A stretch of 64,000 nt of DNA from Nocardia arizonensis (GCF_001310275.1 NZ_LGYZ01000078.1:62001-126000); one strand, 5' to 3'. Counted from the first letter of the stretch, positions 16,185 through 25,930 are shown. Numbers and translations are program-made. Notes: generated by a model from the sequence alone, not told the origin.

Positions 16185-17330
16185 ATGGCTCGAGGACTGA
16201 CCGCGGCGCGCGTGCGACAGGATATGGATGTGGTGGCCCGCGCGGGCCTCGACCTGGACACCTTCCTCGCGGAGGCGGTCGATTCGGTGGCCCGCGCGGT
16301 GCCATGGGTGAGCGCGTGCGTCGGCACCCACGACCCGCTCACCCACATGCTGACCAGCGCCCGCAAGTACGGCGACCTGTATCAGCGCAACAGCTACGAC
16401 CTCGAATTCGGTCTGATCGAATACAGCACCGTCGAGCCGAGCGCCTTCACCGAACTGGCCCGCGCCGAGGTTCCCGCCGCGGGCGTGCACCTGCTGACCG
16501 ACGGCGAAGTGGAGCGGTCCGGTCGCATGAGCACCTTCATGAAACCGCGCTTCGGGTACGCCGACGAGGCCCGGCTCGCCTTCCGCGACGGGAACGAGGT
16601 GTGGGGCGCGATGGCGCTGTTCCGCGGACCGGACGACCCGCACTTCGACACCGCCGAGATCGACTTCCTGGCCTCGCTGACGGTGCCGTTCGCCCGGGGC
16701 GTGCGCACCGGCATGCTCGCGCGCCTGGTCGAGGCGCCGCCCGCGGCCTCGGTCACCGGACCGGCCGTTGTCATCGTCGGCTCCGACGACGAGATCGTGC
16801 AGATGAGCCTCGGGGCCGAACAGCGCCTGGCCGATCTGACCTCGGGGGCGGCGGGCTGCGATCCGATCTCACCGGTCGCGGCGTTGGTCGGCGCGGCCCG
16901 CCGCTACGGGCGCGGCGAGACCAGCGTGCCGCCCCGGTGCAGGCTGCGCACCGCGAGCGGTATCTGGCTACTGCTGCACGCGGGGCCGCTGACCGCCCGC
17001 GGCGACCGGCACGGCGACGTCGTGGTGACCATCGAGGAGGCGCGCCCGCCGGAGATCGTGGCGATCGTGGTGGCCGCCTACGGACTCTCGCCACGGGAGC
17101 GCGACGTGGTCCAACTGGTGCTCCAAGGGGTGGACACCAAGGAGATCGCGGCCACGCTGCACCTGTCCACGTACACCATCCAGGACCACCTGAAGTCGGT
17201 GTTCGACAAGGCGGACGTGCGGTCGCGGCGCGAGCTCATCTCCCGCGTGTACTTCGACCAGTACGTGCCGCGCATGGGCACGGAGCTCAACCCGTCGGGC
17301 TGGTTCGCCGGGTCCGCGCCCGGCGCGTAG
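16185..17330 (+). CDS. LuxR-family transcriptional regulator with GAF-like sensor domain
   Basis: This 381-residue protein has an N-terminal GAF-like region (about 20-190) and a C-terminal LuxR HTH (about 300-365) with GLSPRERDVVQLVLQG, TKEIAATLHLSTYTIQDHLKSVFDK and SRRELI. It probably senses a small molecule and controls the divergent flavin oxidoreductase. No phosphoacceptor receiver domain or Walker motif is seen, so it is neither a response regulator nor a LAL regulator. It ends 12 bp from the convergent cysNC stop. Confidence 0.85.
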   Translation: MARGLTAARVRQDMDVVARAGLDLDTFLAEAVDSVARAVPWVSACVGTHDPLTHMLTSARKYGDLYQRNSYDLEFGLIEYSTVEPSAFTELARAEVPAAGVHLLTDGEVERSGRMSTFMKPRFGYADEARLAFRDGNEVWGAMALFRGPDDPHFDTAEIDFLASLTVPFARGVRTGMLARLVEAPPAASVTGPAVVIVGSDDEIVQMSLGAEQRLADLTSGAAGCDPISPVAALVGAARRYGRGETSVPPRCRLRTASGIWLLLHAGPLTARGDRHGDVVVTIEEARPPEIVAIVVAAYGLSPRERDVVQLVLQGVDTKEIAATLHLSTYTIQDHLKSVFDKADVRSRRELISRVYFDQYVPRMGTELNPSGWFAGSAPGA

Positions 17331-17342
17331 CCCGCGCGCCGG

Positions 17343-19178
17343 TCAGGCCAGCTCGCCGAGGCGGGCGAGGATGGTCGTGGCCATCGCCGCCGGATCGCCG
17401 TGCTCCGGCCGCAACACGAGTTCGGCCTCGGTGGGCGTCTCGTACGGCGCGTCGATTCCGGTGAAACCGCGGATCTCGCCCGCGCGCGCCTTGGCGTACA
17501 TGCCCTTGGGGTCGCGTGCCTCGCAGACCTCTAGCGGGGTGTCGACGAAGACCTCCACGAACGGTATGCCGTCCGCCAGATGCGCCGCGCGGACCCGGTC
17601 GCGATCGGCGCGGAACGGACTGATCAGCGAAACCACCGCAACGACACCGGCTTCGGCGAACAGCCGTGCGACTTCGCCCACGCGCCGGATGTTCTCGGTG
17701 CGGTCGGCGTCGGAGAAGCCGAGATCGGAGTTGAGGCCGTGGCGGAGGTTGTCGCCGTCCAACAGGAAGGCGGGCCGTCCGCTCGCGACCAGCCGCCGCT
17801 CCAATTCCACGGCGACTGTGGACTTCCCGGACCCGGACAGTCCGGTCAGCCACACCGTGAGACCGCGGGTGGCGCGTTCCTCCCGACCGACCGCGGTGGC
17901 ATGCCACACCACCCGCGCCGAGGGCAGTGTCGGCCCGGTGATCATGCCCGCGGCGACGGTGTTGTGCGTGCTCTCGTCGACGAGGATGAAACTGCCGGTG
18001 CCGCGGTTGCGCCGATAGGAGTCGAACAGCAGCGGCGTGCGGGTGCGCAGTTGGACGCGGCCGATCTCGTTGAGTGCCAACGAGTCCGCGGTCTCGTCGC
18101 GGTGCAGGGTGTTGACGTCGAGGCGGTAGTCCAGACTGCGGATCTCGGCGGTGGCCGCGCGGGTGGTGTGGCGCACGGTGTATGTCGCGCCCGGTGTGAG
18201 CCGGGTGTCCTCGGCGAACCAGCACACCATCGCGTCGATATCGCGCCCGACCTGCGGGCGGTTGGCCGGGCGGCAGATCATGTCGCCGCGCGAGATGTCG
18301 AGTTCGTCGGCGAGTTGGATGGTCACCGCCTGCGGCGGGAACGCTTCGGTGACCGGTGTGCCGCCCGGCCCCCAGATCGCCGAGACCGTGGTGGTGAATC
18401 CGGACGGCAGTACGGTCACGTCGTCGCCCGGTTTGAAGATGCCGCCCGCGACCGTGCCCGCGTAGCCGCGGAAATCCTCGGCGTGCCTGCGGGTCACGTA
18501 CTGCACCGGGAACCGGGCGTCGATGAGGTTGCGGTCCGAGGCGATGTGCACGTGTTCGAGATGGTGCAACAGGGGAGTGCCCTCGTACCAGGGCGTACTC
18601 GCACCGCGGTGCACGATGTTGTCGCCGTGCAGGGCCGAGACGGGAACGAACGCCAGATCGGAGACGTCCAATTTGGTGGCGAATCCGGTGAATTCGGCGC
18701 AGATCTGCTCGAATCGCTCCTGCGACCAGTCCACCAGGTCCATCTTGTTCACGCACAGCACCAGGTGCGGGATCCCGAGCAGTGCGGCGAGGAAGGCGTG
18801 GCGGCGGGTCTGTTCGATCACGCCCTTGCGCGCGTCGACGAGTATCAGCGCCACGTCGGCGTTGGACGCGCCGGTCACCATGTTGCGGGTGTACTGGATG
18901 TGGCCCGGGGTGTCGGCGATGATGAATTTGCGTCGGGGCGTGGCGAAGTAGCGGTGCGCGACATCGATGGTGATGCCCTGTTCGCGTTCGGCGCGCAGGC
19001 CGTCGGTGAGCAGCGCCAGATCGGGATAGTCGTCGCCGCGTTCGCGACTGGTGCGTTCCACCGCGGCGAGCTGATCGGTGAAGATCGTCTTGGAGTCGTA
19101 GAGCAGGCGGCCGATGAGCGTCGACTTGCCGTCGTCGACGCTGCCCGCCGTGGCCAGGCGAAGCAGGGTGGTGGCCAT
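17343..19178 (-). CDS. cysNC: Sulfate adenylyltransferase subunit 1 / APS kinase fusion
   Basis: This 611-residue fusion has an N-terminal CysN GTPase with P-loop GSVDDGKST (12-20), DTPGH (89-93) and NKMD (144-147). A C-terminal APS kinase carries a second P-loop, GLSGSGKST (446-454). With CysD it makes APS from ATP and sulfate, driven by GTP hydrolysis, then phosphorylates it to PAPS. The start ATG overlaps the cysD stop by one base (TGATG). The same arrangement is known as CysNC/NodQ in mycobacteria. PAPS is the donor for the sulfotransferase encoded at 23093, which shares a promoter motif with this operon. Confidence 0.95.
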   Translation of the reverse strand: MATTLLRLATAGSVDDGKSTLIGRLLYDSKTIFTDQLAAVERTSRERGDDYPDLALLTDGLRAEREQGITIDVAHRYFATPRRKFIIADTPGHIQYTRNMVTGASNADVALILVDARKGVIEQTRRHAFLAALLGIPHLVLCVNKMDLVDWSQERFEQICAEFTGFATKLDVSDLAFVPVSALHGDNIVHRGASTPWYEGTPLLHHLEHVHIASDRNLIDARFPVQYVTRRHAEDFRGYAGTVAGGIFKPGDDVTVLPSGFTTTVSAIWGPGGTPVTEAFPPQAVTIQLADELDISRGDMICRPANRPQVGRDIDAMVCWFAEDTRLTPGATYTVRHTTRAATAEIRSLDYRLDVNTLHRDETADSLALNEIGRVQLRTRTPLLFDSYRRNRGTGSFILVDESTHNTVAAGMITGPTLPSARVVWHATAVGREERATRGLTVWLTGLSGSGKSTVAVELERRLVASGRPAFLLDGDNLRHGLNSDLGFSDADRTENIRRVGEVARLFAEAGVVAVVSLISPFRADRDRVRAAHLADGIPFVEVFVDTPLEVCEARDPKGMYAKARAGEIRGFTGIDAPYETPTEAELVLRPEHGDPAAMATTILARLGELA

Positions 19179-20110
19179 CAGAAGTACCCTTCTCGTTTGC
19201 GATCTTCCATGCCCGCCTCGGAGATCCGGTCGTCGGCGCGGGTGGCGCCGCGTTCGGTGACCCGGGCCGCGGCGACCTCGGTGACGACCTCGGCCGGTGT
19301 GGCCGCGGTGGACTCGACGCATCCTGTGCACGTGGCATCGCCGACGGTGCGGAAGCGCACGGTGGCCTCGTAGGGCTGTTCCCCGTCGAGCAGGCGCAGG
19401 AACCTGGTGTGCGCCAACAGCATTCCGTCGCGCTGCACCACCGGGCGGCGGTGCGCGTAGTACAGCGGCGGCAATTCGATGCCCTCGGCGGCGATATAGC
19501 TCCAGATGTCGAGTTCGGTCCAGTTCGACAGCGGGAACACCCGGATGTGTTCACCCGGACGGTGTCTGCCGTTGTAGAGGTTCCACAGTTCGGGTCGTTG
19601 GCTGCGCGGTTCCCACTGTCCGTACTCGTCGCGGAAGCTGAACACCCGCTCCTTGGCGCGTGCCTTCTCCTCGTCGCGGCGCGCGCCGCCGAAGACCGCG
19701 TCGAAACGGCCTTCTCGAATGCTTCGCAGCAGCGTCGCGGTCTGTAGACGGTTGCGGGAGGCGCGCGGACCGGTGTCCTCGACGACCCGGCCCGCGTCGA
19801 TGTCGTCCTGGACGCTGCCAACGATCAGGCGCAGGCCGAGTCGGGCGACGGTCGCGTCCCGGTAGGCGATGACCTCGTCGAAGTTGTGCCCGGTGTCGAT
19901 GTGCAGCACCGGGAAGGGCAGTGGGGCGGGCCAGAAGGCCTTGGCCGCCAGATGCAGCATGACCACGGAGTCCTTACCGCCGGAGAACAGCAGGACGGGG
20001 CGTTCGAACGTGGCCGCCACCTCGCGGAAGATATGTGCCGACTCGGCCTCGAGCGCGTTCAGATGCGGCAGCTCGTAGGTATTCGCCGTCGACTTTGCGT
20101 ACTGGCTCAC
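19178..20110 (-). CDS. cysD: Sulfate adenylyltransferase subunit 2
   Basis: This 310-residue protein is ATP sulfurylase small subunit, of the PAPS-reductase/PP-loop ATPase family, with the PP motif SGGKDS (43-48). [20 protein letters not shown] and the C-terminal [13 protein letters not shown] end ([10 protein letters not shown]) are family hallmarks. It catalyses formation of APS together with CysN. It is the first gene of cysD-cysNC, read on the minus strand. A TAGAAC-type palindrome sits about 10-25 bp upstream of its start. Confidence 0.95.
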   Translation of the reverse strand: MSQYAKSTANTYELPHLNALEAESAHIFREVAATFERPVLLFSGGKDSVVMLHLAAKAFWPAPLPFPVLHIDTGHNFDEVIAYRDATVARLGLRLIVGSVQDDIDAGRVVEDTGPRASRNRLQTATLLRSIREGRFDAVFGGARRDEEKARAKERVFSFRDEYGQWEPRSQRPELWNLYNGRHRPGEHIRVFPLSNWTELDIWSYIAAEGIELPPLYYAHRRPVVQRDGMLLAHTRFLRLLDGEQPYEATVRFRTVGDATCTGCVESTAATPAEVVTEVAAARVTERGATRADDRISEAGMEDRKREGYF

Positions 20111-20120
20111 GTTTCAAAAC

Positions 20121-20134
20121 TAGAACACGTTTCC
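20121..20134. promoter_or_regulatory. KstR-like operator in front of cysD
   Basis: TAGAACACGTTTCC fits the mycobacterial KstR consensus TNNAACNNGTTNNA except for the last base. It lies 11-24 bp upstream of the cysD start, between cysD and the iclR stop. It shares its first eleven bases with the perfect copy at 21062. Regulation of cysDNC by a steroid-type repressor is inference. Confidence 0.45.
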
Positions 20135-20135
20135 G

Positions 20136-21050
20136 TCATTGGTCAACGGGTCGTGCGAGCGCGTGCGCCGGGGCGCGACCGCCCGATGTGGCCGTCACCG
20201 CGTCCGCCGCGGCGACAAGGGCCCGGCCGCGACGCTCGATCTCCGCGCCGGTGATCGAGGTGCCGACGTACATGGTCAGCACCATGTTCTGCCTGCCGTC
20301 CGCGTCGTAGGTCGGGGCGGCCAGCAGGCTGACCGGATGTTCCTTGCGCGGGCGCAGATCGGTGCCGAGATAGACGCGTTCGCCCAGGCTGGTGACCAGC
20401 TCGCCGACCAGTTCGCGCAGTTCGTCGGGCAGATCGCGGGCCGCGACGCCCGCCAGCAGACCGTAGAGCCGCCGCCCCGCCGCGGTCAGGCTCTCGACCA
20501 GGTAGCCGCGCTCGCGGCATTCGGCGACGACCTGGCGCAGGCGGGTCTCGTCCTGGCGCAGCGGCACCGTCGGCGGAATGGCCAGCCACGCGTCGAAGGC
20601 CGCGTCGGTGTCCCACAGCACGTACATGAGCCCGACCGGCGGCGCGAAGACGTAGGAGGCGCCGAGCTTCACGTGGCCGGGGCCGGTCGCCTCCAGCACC
20701 GCGATCCGCTCGCCGACCACGGCCGAGGCGGTGCAGGTCGTGCGGTATCTGGCGGTGAGTCCGTCCAGTTCGGCGCGGGCGATGGCCGAGACCGCGAAAT
20801 TCTCCTGCGCCACCCGGCCCGCGGCGACGAGCGCGGGACCGAGGCCGTAGGTGAGGGTGTCCGGGTCGCGCACCAGGTAGCCGCCCGCGGTGAGTTCGGT
20901 GAGTATGCCCAGGCAGGTGGGTTTCGCGAGGCCGAGCTCGCGGGCAAGTTCGGAGAGTCCGAATCGTCTGCCGCGCTGTTCGACCAGGAAGTCCAGAACT
21001 CGCACCACCCGCTCGGTGGGCGCCGACCGTCGCGCGACGCTGGAAACCAT
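20136..21050 (-). CDS. IclR-family transcriptional regulator
   Basis: This 304-residue protein has an N-terminal winged HTH (about 8-70: RVVRVLDFLVEQRGRRFGLSELAREL and LAKPTCLGILTELTAGGYL) and a C-terminal IclR effector domain. The ATG at 21050 was chosen because longer upstream frames run into the divergent promoter. It is divergent from the DUF1214/SDR/sulfotransferase operon, with a perfect TAGAAC-AC-GTTCTA palindrome 12 bp before its own start. It may regulate that operon. The palindrome itself looks more like a KstR site, so it could also be a KstR target. Confidence 0.82.
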   Translation of the reverse strand: MVSSVARRSAPTERVVRVLDFLVEQRGRRFGLSELARELGLAKPTCLGILTELTAGGYLVRDPDTLTYGLGPALVAAGRVAQENFAVSAIARAELDGLTARYRTTCTASAVVGERIAVLEATGPGHVKLGASYVFAPPVGLMYVLWDTDAAFDAWLAIPPTVPLRQDETRLRQVVAECRERGYLVESLTAAGRRLYGLLAGVAARDLPDELRELVGELVTSLGERVYLGTDLRPRKEHPVSLLAAPTYDADGRQNMVLTMYVGTSITGAEIERRGRALVAAADAVTATSGGRAPAHALARPVDQ

Positions 21051-21061
21051 TGACCCACTCC

Positions 21062-21075
21062 TAGAACACGTTCTA
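21062..21075. promoter_or_regulatory. Perfect KstR-type operator between iclR and the DUF1214 operon
   Basis: TAGAAC-AC-GTTCTA matches the KstR motif TNNAACNNGTTNNA at every fixed position. In M. tuberculosis the homologous genes Rv3531c-Rv3529c belong to the KstR (cholesterol catabolism) regulon, which supports the assignment. Confidence 0.65.
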
Positions 21076-21093
21076 ATCTGACTGTAATCGAAA

Positions 21094-21110
21094 TGTACCA
21101 GAGTGGTACA
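21094..21110. promoter_or_regulatory. Second palindrome, next to the operon start
   Basis: TGTACCA-GAG-TGGTACA is a perfect 7-bp inverted repeat starting 18 bp after the KstR-like site. It overlaps a possible ATG at 21093. It could be the site of the adjacent IclR regulator, giving dual control. Confidence 0.45.
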
Positions 21111-21113
21111 GAT

Positions 21114-22298
21114 ATGGACCACCGGGAGAGCCTTTTGCTTACCGAACCGTTCGCGGAGGCGATCGCCGCCGCGGAGCAGATCATCACCACCGCACCGCAC
21201 ATCGTCACCGAGCAGGACCTCGTCGAGGGCTACGACTACCTCGCGGGCAGTATCCGCGCCTCGATCCAGATGGCGTGGGCCTACGAGCGCGACTTCCCGT
21301 TCTTCGTGCAGTCCACCGGCCCCTACACCAAGATGGGCCTGGACAATCCGGACACCCTCTACTTCCACGCCTATCTACGTCCCGATGCCGAATACGTGGT
21401 CACCGGCCGCCGCGGCAGCACTCGCGACCTGAGCTTCCAGGTGCTCAACGGCGACTACTCCCCGGTCGACGTGCCCGACAGCCTCACCGCCTTCGACGAC
21501 CGCGTCCTCGACATCGCCGCCGACGGCTCCTACGAGATCCGCTTCGGCCCCGGCCCGAGCGGGCCGGGATACGTCCAACTCGGTGCGGACGCCGCCATGC
21601 TCGTGGTGCGCGAAGTGCACAGCGACTGGGCCACCGAGAAGCCGGGCATGCTGCGCATCCAGCGGGTCGACCGCATCGGCGACGCGCCGCCGCGGCCGAC
21701 GAAGGACCTGATGGCCAAGCGCTACGCGGTCGCGGCGCGGATGCTGACCTCCCGGCTCAACACCTTCCTGGCGTTCCCGAAGTGGTTCTATCTGAACCTG
21801 CCGGTCAACACCCTCACCGAACCGCGGCCCACGCCCGGCGGGCTGGCCACCCAGTTCTCCTCGGTCGGCCACTACGACCTCACCGACGACCAGGCCATGA
21901 TCATCACGGTGCCCAAGTCGGACGCGCCCTACCAGGGCTTCCAACTCGGCAGTATGTGGTACGTGTCGCTGGACTACGTCAACCACCAGACCAGCCTGAC
22001 CGCCGATCAGGCGCAGGTCGACCCGGACGGCATGATCCGGCTGGTGGTCAGCGAACGCGATCCCGGCGTGGCCAACTGGATCGAGCGCACCGGACACGAT
22101 CGCGGATATCTCCAGTTCCGCTGGCAGCGACTGTCGCGCGAGATGGGCCCGCAGGACGGTCCCACGGTCGAGGTGGTCGCGGTCGACGAGATCGCCGAGC
22201 GACTGCCGTACTACGAGCAGGCGCGGATCTCCCCCAAGGAATGGCAGGCCCGGATCGCGGCCCGCCAGGTCGCCGTGGCGGAAAGGATGCAGGGCTGA
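21114..22298 (+). CDS. DUF1214 domain protein (Rv3531c-like)
   Basis: This is a roughly 394-residue soluble protein with a C-terminal DUF1214 region (about 265-350: FSSVGHYDLTDDQAMIITVP, YVSLDYVNHQTSL and VVSERDPGVANWIERTGH). Molecular function is unknown. The order DUF1214 - SDR - sulfotransferase matches Rv3531c-Rv3530c-Rv3529c of the mycobacterial KstR regulon, so a steroid-related role is likely. The start is uncertain. ATG 21093 overlaps an operator, ATG 21114 is used here, and TTG 21135 has the best RBS (GGGAGAG at 21124-21130). Its stop overlaps the SDR start by one base. Confidence 0.8.
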   Translation: MDHRESLLLTEPFAEAIAAAEQIITTAPHIVTEQDLVEGYDYLAGSIRASIQMAWAYERDFPFFVQSTGPYTKMGLDNPDTLYFHAYLRPDAEYVVTGRRGSTRDLSFQVLNGDYSPVDVPDSLTAFDDRVLDIAADGSYEIRFGPGPSGPGYVQLGADAAMLVVREVHSDWATEKPGMLRIQRVDRIGDAPPRPTKDLMAKRYAVAARMLTSRLNTFLAFPKWFYLNLPVNTLTEPRPTPGGLATQFSSVGHYDLTDDQAMIITVPKSDAPYQGFQLGSMWYVSLDYVNHQTSLTADQAQVDPDGMIRLVVSERDPGVANWIERTGHDRGYLQFRWQRLSREMGPQDGPTVEVVAVDEIAERLPYYEQARISPKEWQARIAARQVAVAERMQG

Positions 22299-23074
22299 TG
22301 TTGTTGCGGGACAAGGTTGTCGTGGTCTCGGGCGTCGGCCCCGGATTGGGCCGGGCTATCGCGGTGCGCAGCGCCGAGGCCGGCGCGGATCTGGTGCTGG
22401 CCGCGCGGACCGAATCACGGCTGACCGATGTGGCGAAGGAGATCGAGGCCATCGGCAGGCGGGCGTTGGTCGTGCCCACCGACATCAACGACGAGGCCGC
22501 GGTCAGCGCACTGGTGGACACCGCGCGCGCGGCGTACGGCCGCGTCGACACACTGGTGAACAACGCTTTCGCCATTCCGCCGATCACCGATCTCGCCGAC
22601 GTCGACCTCGATCAGGTGCGGGCCGGATTCGAAACCAATGTGCTCGCCGCACTGCGTCTCACGCGGCTGTTCGTGCCCGCGCTGGCCGAGGCGAAGGGCT
22701 CGGTGGTGATGATCAACTCGGCGGTGCTGCGGCATTCGCGGCGCACCTTCGGGCCGTACAAGATGGCCAAGTCGAGTCTGCTCGCCCTCGCGCAGAGTCT
22801 GGCCACCGAACTCGGACCGCGTGGCATCCGGGTCAACACCATCGCGCCCGGCTATATCTGGGCCGACAATCTGAAGTGGTACTTCAATTTCCTGGCCGAG
22901 CAGCGCGGCATCACCTCCGAGGAGGTCTACGCGGAGACGGCCTCGACCATCGATCTGCGCAGACTGCCCGAGCCCGACGAGATCGCCGACGCGGTGGTCT
23001 TCTTCGCCTCCTCGATGGCGCGCGCCATCACCGGGGCCTGTCTCGATGTCAATTGCGGCGAATACCATCACTGA
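22298..23074 (+). CDS. SDR-family oxidoreductase (Rv3530c-like)
   Basis: This 258-residue SDR has the dinucleotide loop SGVGPGLGRA (from residue 11) and catalytic S141, Y154 and K158 (YKMAK). The NNAG-type motif is varied to NNAF. It ends with ITGACLDVNCGEYHH. It probably oxidises a hydroxyl group of a steroid or side-chain intermediate using NAD(P). It is coupled to the preceding gene (TGATG) and followed after 18 bp by the sulfotransferase. The substrate is inferred from operon conservation, not from sequence. Confidence 0.87.
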   Translation: MLLRDKVVVVSGVGPGLGRAIAVRSAEAGADLVLAARTESRLTDVAKEIEAIGRRALVVPTDINDEAAVSALVDTARAAYGRVDTLVNNAFAIPPITDLADVDLDQVRAGFETNVLAALRLTRLFVPALAEAKGSVVMINSAVLRHSRRTFGPYKMAKSSLLALAQSLATELGPRGIRVNTIAPGYIWADNLKWYFNFLAEQRGITSEEVYAETASTIDLRRLPEPDEIADAVVFFASSMARAITGACLDVNCGEYHH

Positions 23075-23092
23075 TCCAGGAGTAGAAAAGTC

Positions 23093-24256
23093 ATGATCGG
23101 CAGGGACGACGTCGGCACCATCGACGATCTGCACGCCTCGGCCACGAAGGTGGTGGGGCTGGACGATTTCGGTGATCCCGGATACCGCGAAGGGCTGGGC
23201 GTACTGCTCGAGTCCTACGCGAAGGAGGCCGAACTCACCCCGTTCGGCAACAAGGTCAACCGCGCCTTCCTGCGCGGCGCGCTGATCGCGCGGCTGCTCA
23301 GCGAGGCCGCGTGGCGACAGCATCCCGAATACGCGGATGTGGCGATCGAACGCCCGATCTTCGTGACGGGGCTGCCGCGCTCGGGCACCACGGCGGTGCA
23401 TCGGCTGCTCAACGCCGATCCCGGACATCAGGGTCTGGAGATGTGGCTGACCGAGATGCCGCAACCCCGGCCGCCGCGCGAGACCTGGGCGTCGAATCCG
23501 GTGTATCAGCGCATCGAGGCGGCCTTCGACAAGCACCACGTCGAACATCCTGAATTCATGGGTGTGCACCACATCTCGGCGGATCAGGTGGAGGAGTGCT
23601 GGCAGCTGCTGCGGCAGTCGGCCATGTCGATCTCCTACGAATGCCTGGCCTATATCCCCGGATACTCGCAGTGGCTGCGCGAGCAGGACTGGACCGACGC
23701 CTACCGCAGGCACCGGCGCAACCTCCAGCTGATCGGACTGCCCGACGCGGGCCGCCGCTGGGTGCTGAAGAATCCGAGCCACCTGTTCGCGCTCGACGCG
23801 ATCTTCGAGGTGTACCCGGACGCGCTCGTCATCCAGATGCACCGCGATCCGCGCACCATCATCGCCTCGGTGTGCAGCCTCAACGAGAAGGCGTCGCAGG
23901 GCTGGTCGGAGAAGTTCCGCGGGCCGGTGGTGGGTTCGGAACAACTCGACCTGTGGGCGCGCGGCGCCGACCGCTTCCTGGCCGATCGGCAGCGCCACGA
24001 CGCGGCGCAGTTCTGCGATGTGTACTACGACGATTTCGTCGCCGACCCCATCGGCACGGTCGACGGGATCTACCGGCACTTCGGCCTGACCCTCGACGAG
24101 TCCGCCCGCGCGGCCATGACCGCGATGCACTCCGAGAGCACCTCGGGCGCGGCGAAGCCGGCGCACAAATACACCCTCGCCGACTTCGGTCTGACCGCCG
24201 ACCAGGTCGACGCCCGGTTCGGCGCCTATCGCGCGGCGCACTTCCCGGGACGCTGA
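23093..24256 (+). CDS. Sulfotransferase family protein (Rv3529c-like)
   Basis: This 387-residue protein has the PAPS 5'-phosphosulfate loop TGLPRSGTT (92-100). The second nucleotide-binding region reads LVIQMHRDPRTIIASVCSL, and WVLKNPSHLFAL is typical of bacterial sulfotransferase_3 proteins. It should transfer sulfate from PAPS to a hydroxyl or amino acceptor. A steroid-linked acceptor is suggested by the operon. An AGGAG lies nine bases before the ATG. PAPS would come from cysDNC 3 kb upstream, which carries a related operator. It ends 7 bp from the convergent thioesterase gene. Confidence 0.87.
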   Translation: MIGRDDVGTIDDLHASATKVVGLDDFGDPGYREGLGVLLESYAKEAELTPFGNKVNRAFLRGALIARLLSEAAWRQHPEYADVAIERPIFVTGLPRSGTTAVHRLLNADPGHQGLEMWLTEMPQPRPPRETWASNPVYQRIEAAFDKHHVEHPEFMGVHHISADQVEECWQLLRQSAMSISYECLAYIPGYSQWLREQDWTDAYRRHRRNLQLIGLPDAGRRWVLKNPSHLFALDAIFEVYPDALVIQMHRDPRTIIASVCSLNEKASQGWSEKFRGPVVGSEQLDLWARGADRFLADRQRHDAAQFCDVYYDDFVADPIGTVDGIYRHFGLTLDESARAAMTAMHSESTSGAAKPAHKYTLADFGLTADQVDARFGAYRAAHFPGR

Positions 24257-24263
24257 CTCCGTA

Positions 24264-24938
24264 CTACTGCTGGCCCGACTTCAGCACGATGAACAGACCC
24301 TTGGCCTCCGCGCACAGGGTCTGCCCGTCGTGCAGGGTGGCCCGGACGTAGACCTTGCGGCCGTCCTGCCGTTCGGCCCAGGAATGCAGTCGCAGTTCGG
24401 TATCCAGCGGTGTGATCGCCCGGTAGTCGACGGTGAGGGAGGCGGTTCTGGCCACCGCCTGCGCGTGCACGGCGGCCGCCATACCCATCAGGTCGTCGAA
24501 GGCGATCGCGACCTGTCCGCCGTGCGCGGCGGCATTGCCGCCGAGATGGAAGGTGCGGAAGGTGACGTCCGCGCGCACGCCCTCGCCGTCGACCTTCTCG
24601 AGGGTGTAGGGCGGCAGTGTCACGTTGCCGCGCGCGGGCAGGTCGCCACGGGTCCAGGTGGGGGCGACCCACTCGTCGACGACGGCCTCGCGGAGCCGGT
24701 CGTTGAGCTTCTCCAGCGTCGCGATGGCCTCGAGGGCGAGGTCGTCGGAGGGAGCGATGAGCCTGGCGCGGTCCATGAGGGTGCGGACCTGTTCGATGAA
24801 CGGACCGAAGTGCGGTCCGCCCTGCGAATTGTCGCGCACGTCCTGCGCGCTCACGATATCGGCCATGGAGGTCGGCCGGAAGCCACCTTCGTGGTGCTCC
24901 TCGCTGGGTAGCCCGACGTCGACCCGCTCATCACTCAT
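24264..24938 (-). CDS. PaaI-family hotdog thioesterase
   Basis: This 224-residue protein has a helical N-terminus and a C-terminal hotdog domain (about 110-215). The helix motif is HLGGNAAAHGGQVAIAFDDLMG, typical of THEM4/PaaI acyl-CoA thioesterases with the H-G-G and Asp positions. It would hydrolyse an acyl-CoA. The promoter carries a TAGAACAAGTTATC element directly upstream of the ATG. That places the gene in the same putative KstR-like regulon as the convergent steroid-type operon. Confidence 0.82.
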   Translation of the reverse strand: MSDERVDVGLPSEEHHEGGFRPTSMADIVSAQDVRDNSQGGPHFGPFIEQVRTLMDRARLIAPSDDLALEAIATLEKLNDRLREAVVDEWVAPTWTRGDLPARGNVTLPPYTLEKVDGEGVRADVTFRTFHLGGNAAAHGGQVAIAFDDLMGMAAAVHAQAVARTASLTVDYRAITPLDTELRLHSWAERQDGRKVYVRATLHDGQTLCAEAKGLFIVLKSGQQ

Positions 24939-24939
24939 G

Positions 24940-24953
24940 TAGAACAAGTTATC
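24940..24953. promoter_or_regulatory. KstR-like operator in front of the thioesterase gene
   Basis: TAGAACAAGTTATC matches the KstR consensus except for the final base and starts 2 bp upstream of the thioesterase start codon. At this position a bound repressor would block initiation. Confidence 0.45.
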
Positions 24954-25166
24954 GGTTGCCGACCGAATGCCCCAACGTGGCGGTCCGTCGTTCCCGTCAC
25001 ATCGCGGCGCGGGTGACCACGGGTTGGCCGCGGTCGACCGAATGGCGTGACCTACGCTGGGTATCCGTCGAGCCATCAGGTCTGCGACACATCCCGCGGT
25101 ACCAGCACCGATCGACGCGCGCGTCGGAGACGGCTGCGCCCGTGGACGGCGAAGGGCGTTGTACGG

Positions 25167-25823
25167 ATGAGTATCACGGCGGTCGTCTTCGACATGGACG
25201 GCGTTCTCATCGATTCCGAACCGGTGTGGGAGCGCGTCCGTCGCGACTACGTCGCCGAGAAGGGCGGCCGTTGGCTGCCCGATACGCAGAAGCGGCTGAT
25301 GGGAATGAGCACGGGGGAGTGGTCGCGATATCTGAGCGGCGAACTCGGGGTCGGGGAACCGCCGCGGCGGGTGGCCGACGCGGTGATCGAGCGTATGGCC
25401 GCGCACTACGGTCGCACCGTGCCACTGCTGCCCGGCGCGGTGGACGCGGTGCAGCGGATCAGTCAGAATTGGCCGCTCGGCGTGGCCAGCTCCTCGCCGC
25501 GCGCGCTCATCGACGCCGTGCTCGGCCGCACCGGGTTGATCGAATTCTTCGATGTGACCATGTCGACCGAAGAGGTCGACCGCGGCAAACCCGCACCGGA
25601 TGTCTACCTCGCGGTCGCCGCGAGCCTGCGCAAGAAGGCAGCCGACTGCGCGGCGGTGGAGGATTCCAGCAACGGTCTTCGCGCCGCGCACGCCGCGGGC
25701 ATGCGGGTCATCGCCGCGCCACGTTCGGAATATCCGCTGGACCCCGACGCCCGCGAGCTGGCCACCCACGTCATCGCCGGACTCGACGAATTGACGCCCG
25801 CCCTGATCGCCGCGCCGGCGTGA
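25167..25823 (+). CDS. HAD-family phosphatase (beta-phosphoglucomutase-like subfamily IA)
   Basis: This 218-residue protein has the nucleophile and acid D9 and D11 in FDMDGVLIDSE, a motif II region GVASSSPRALI, and motifs III/IV DRGKPAPDVYL and VEDSSNGLRAAHAAGM. The cap domain is helical (about 15-85). Substrates of this branch are small phosphorylated sugars or nucleotides. The ATG at 25167 immediately precedes the conserved first strand. It is a single gene in its transcription unit. Confidence 0.88.
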   Translation: MSITAVVFDMDGVLIDSEPVWERVRRDYVAEKGGRWLPDTQKRLMGMSTGEWSRYLSGELGVGEPPRRVADAVIERMAAHYGRTVPLLPGAVDAVQRISQNWPLGVASSSPRALIDAVLGRTGLIEFFDVTMSTEEVDRGKPAPDVYLAVAASLRKKAADCAAVEDSSNGLRAAHAAGMRVIAAPRSEYPLDPDARELATHVIAGLDELTPALIAAPA

Positions 25824-25930
25824 GCAGCGTTCCGCCCGCCGAATCCACCGTGACCGGTTCGCCGCGGGCTTCGTGCGGCCCGCGTCCCCGCGGACGGCGC
25901 GCGTACGCGTGTCGCGCGGGCCGCGGCGTA

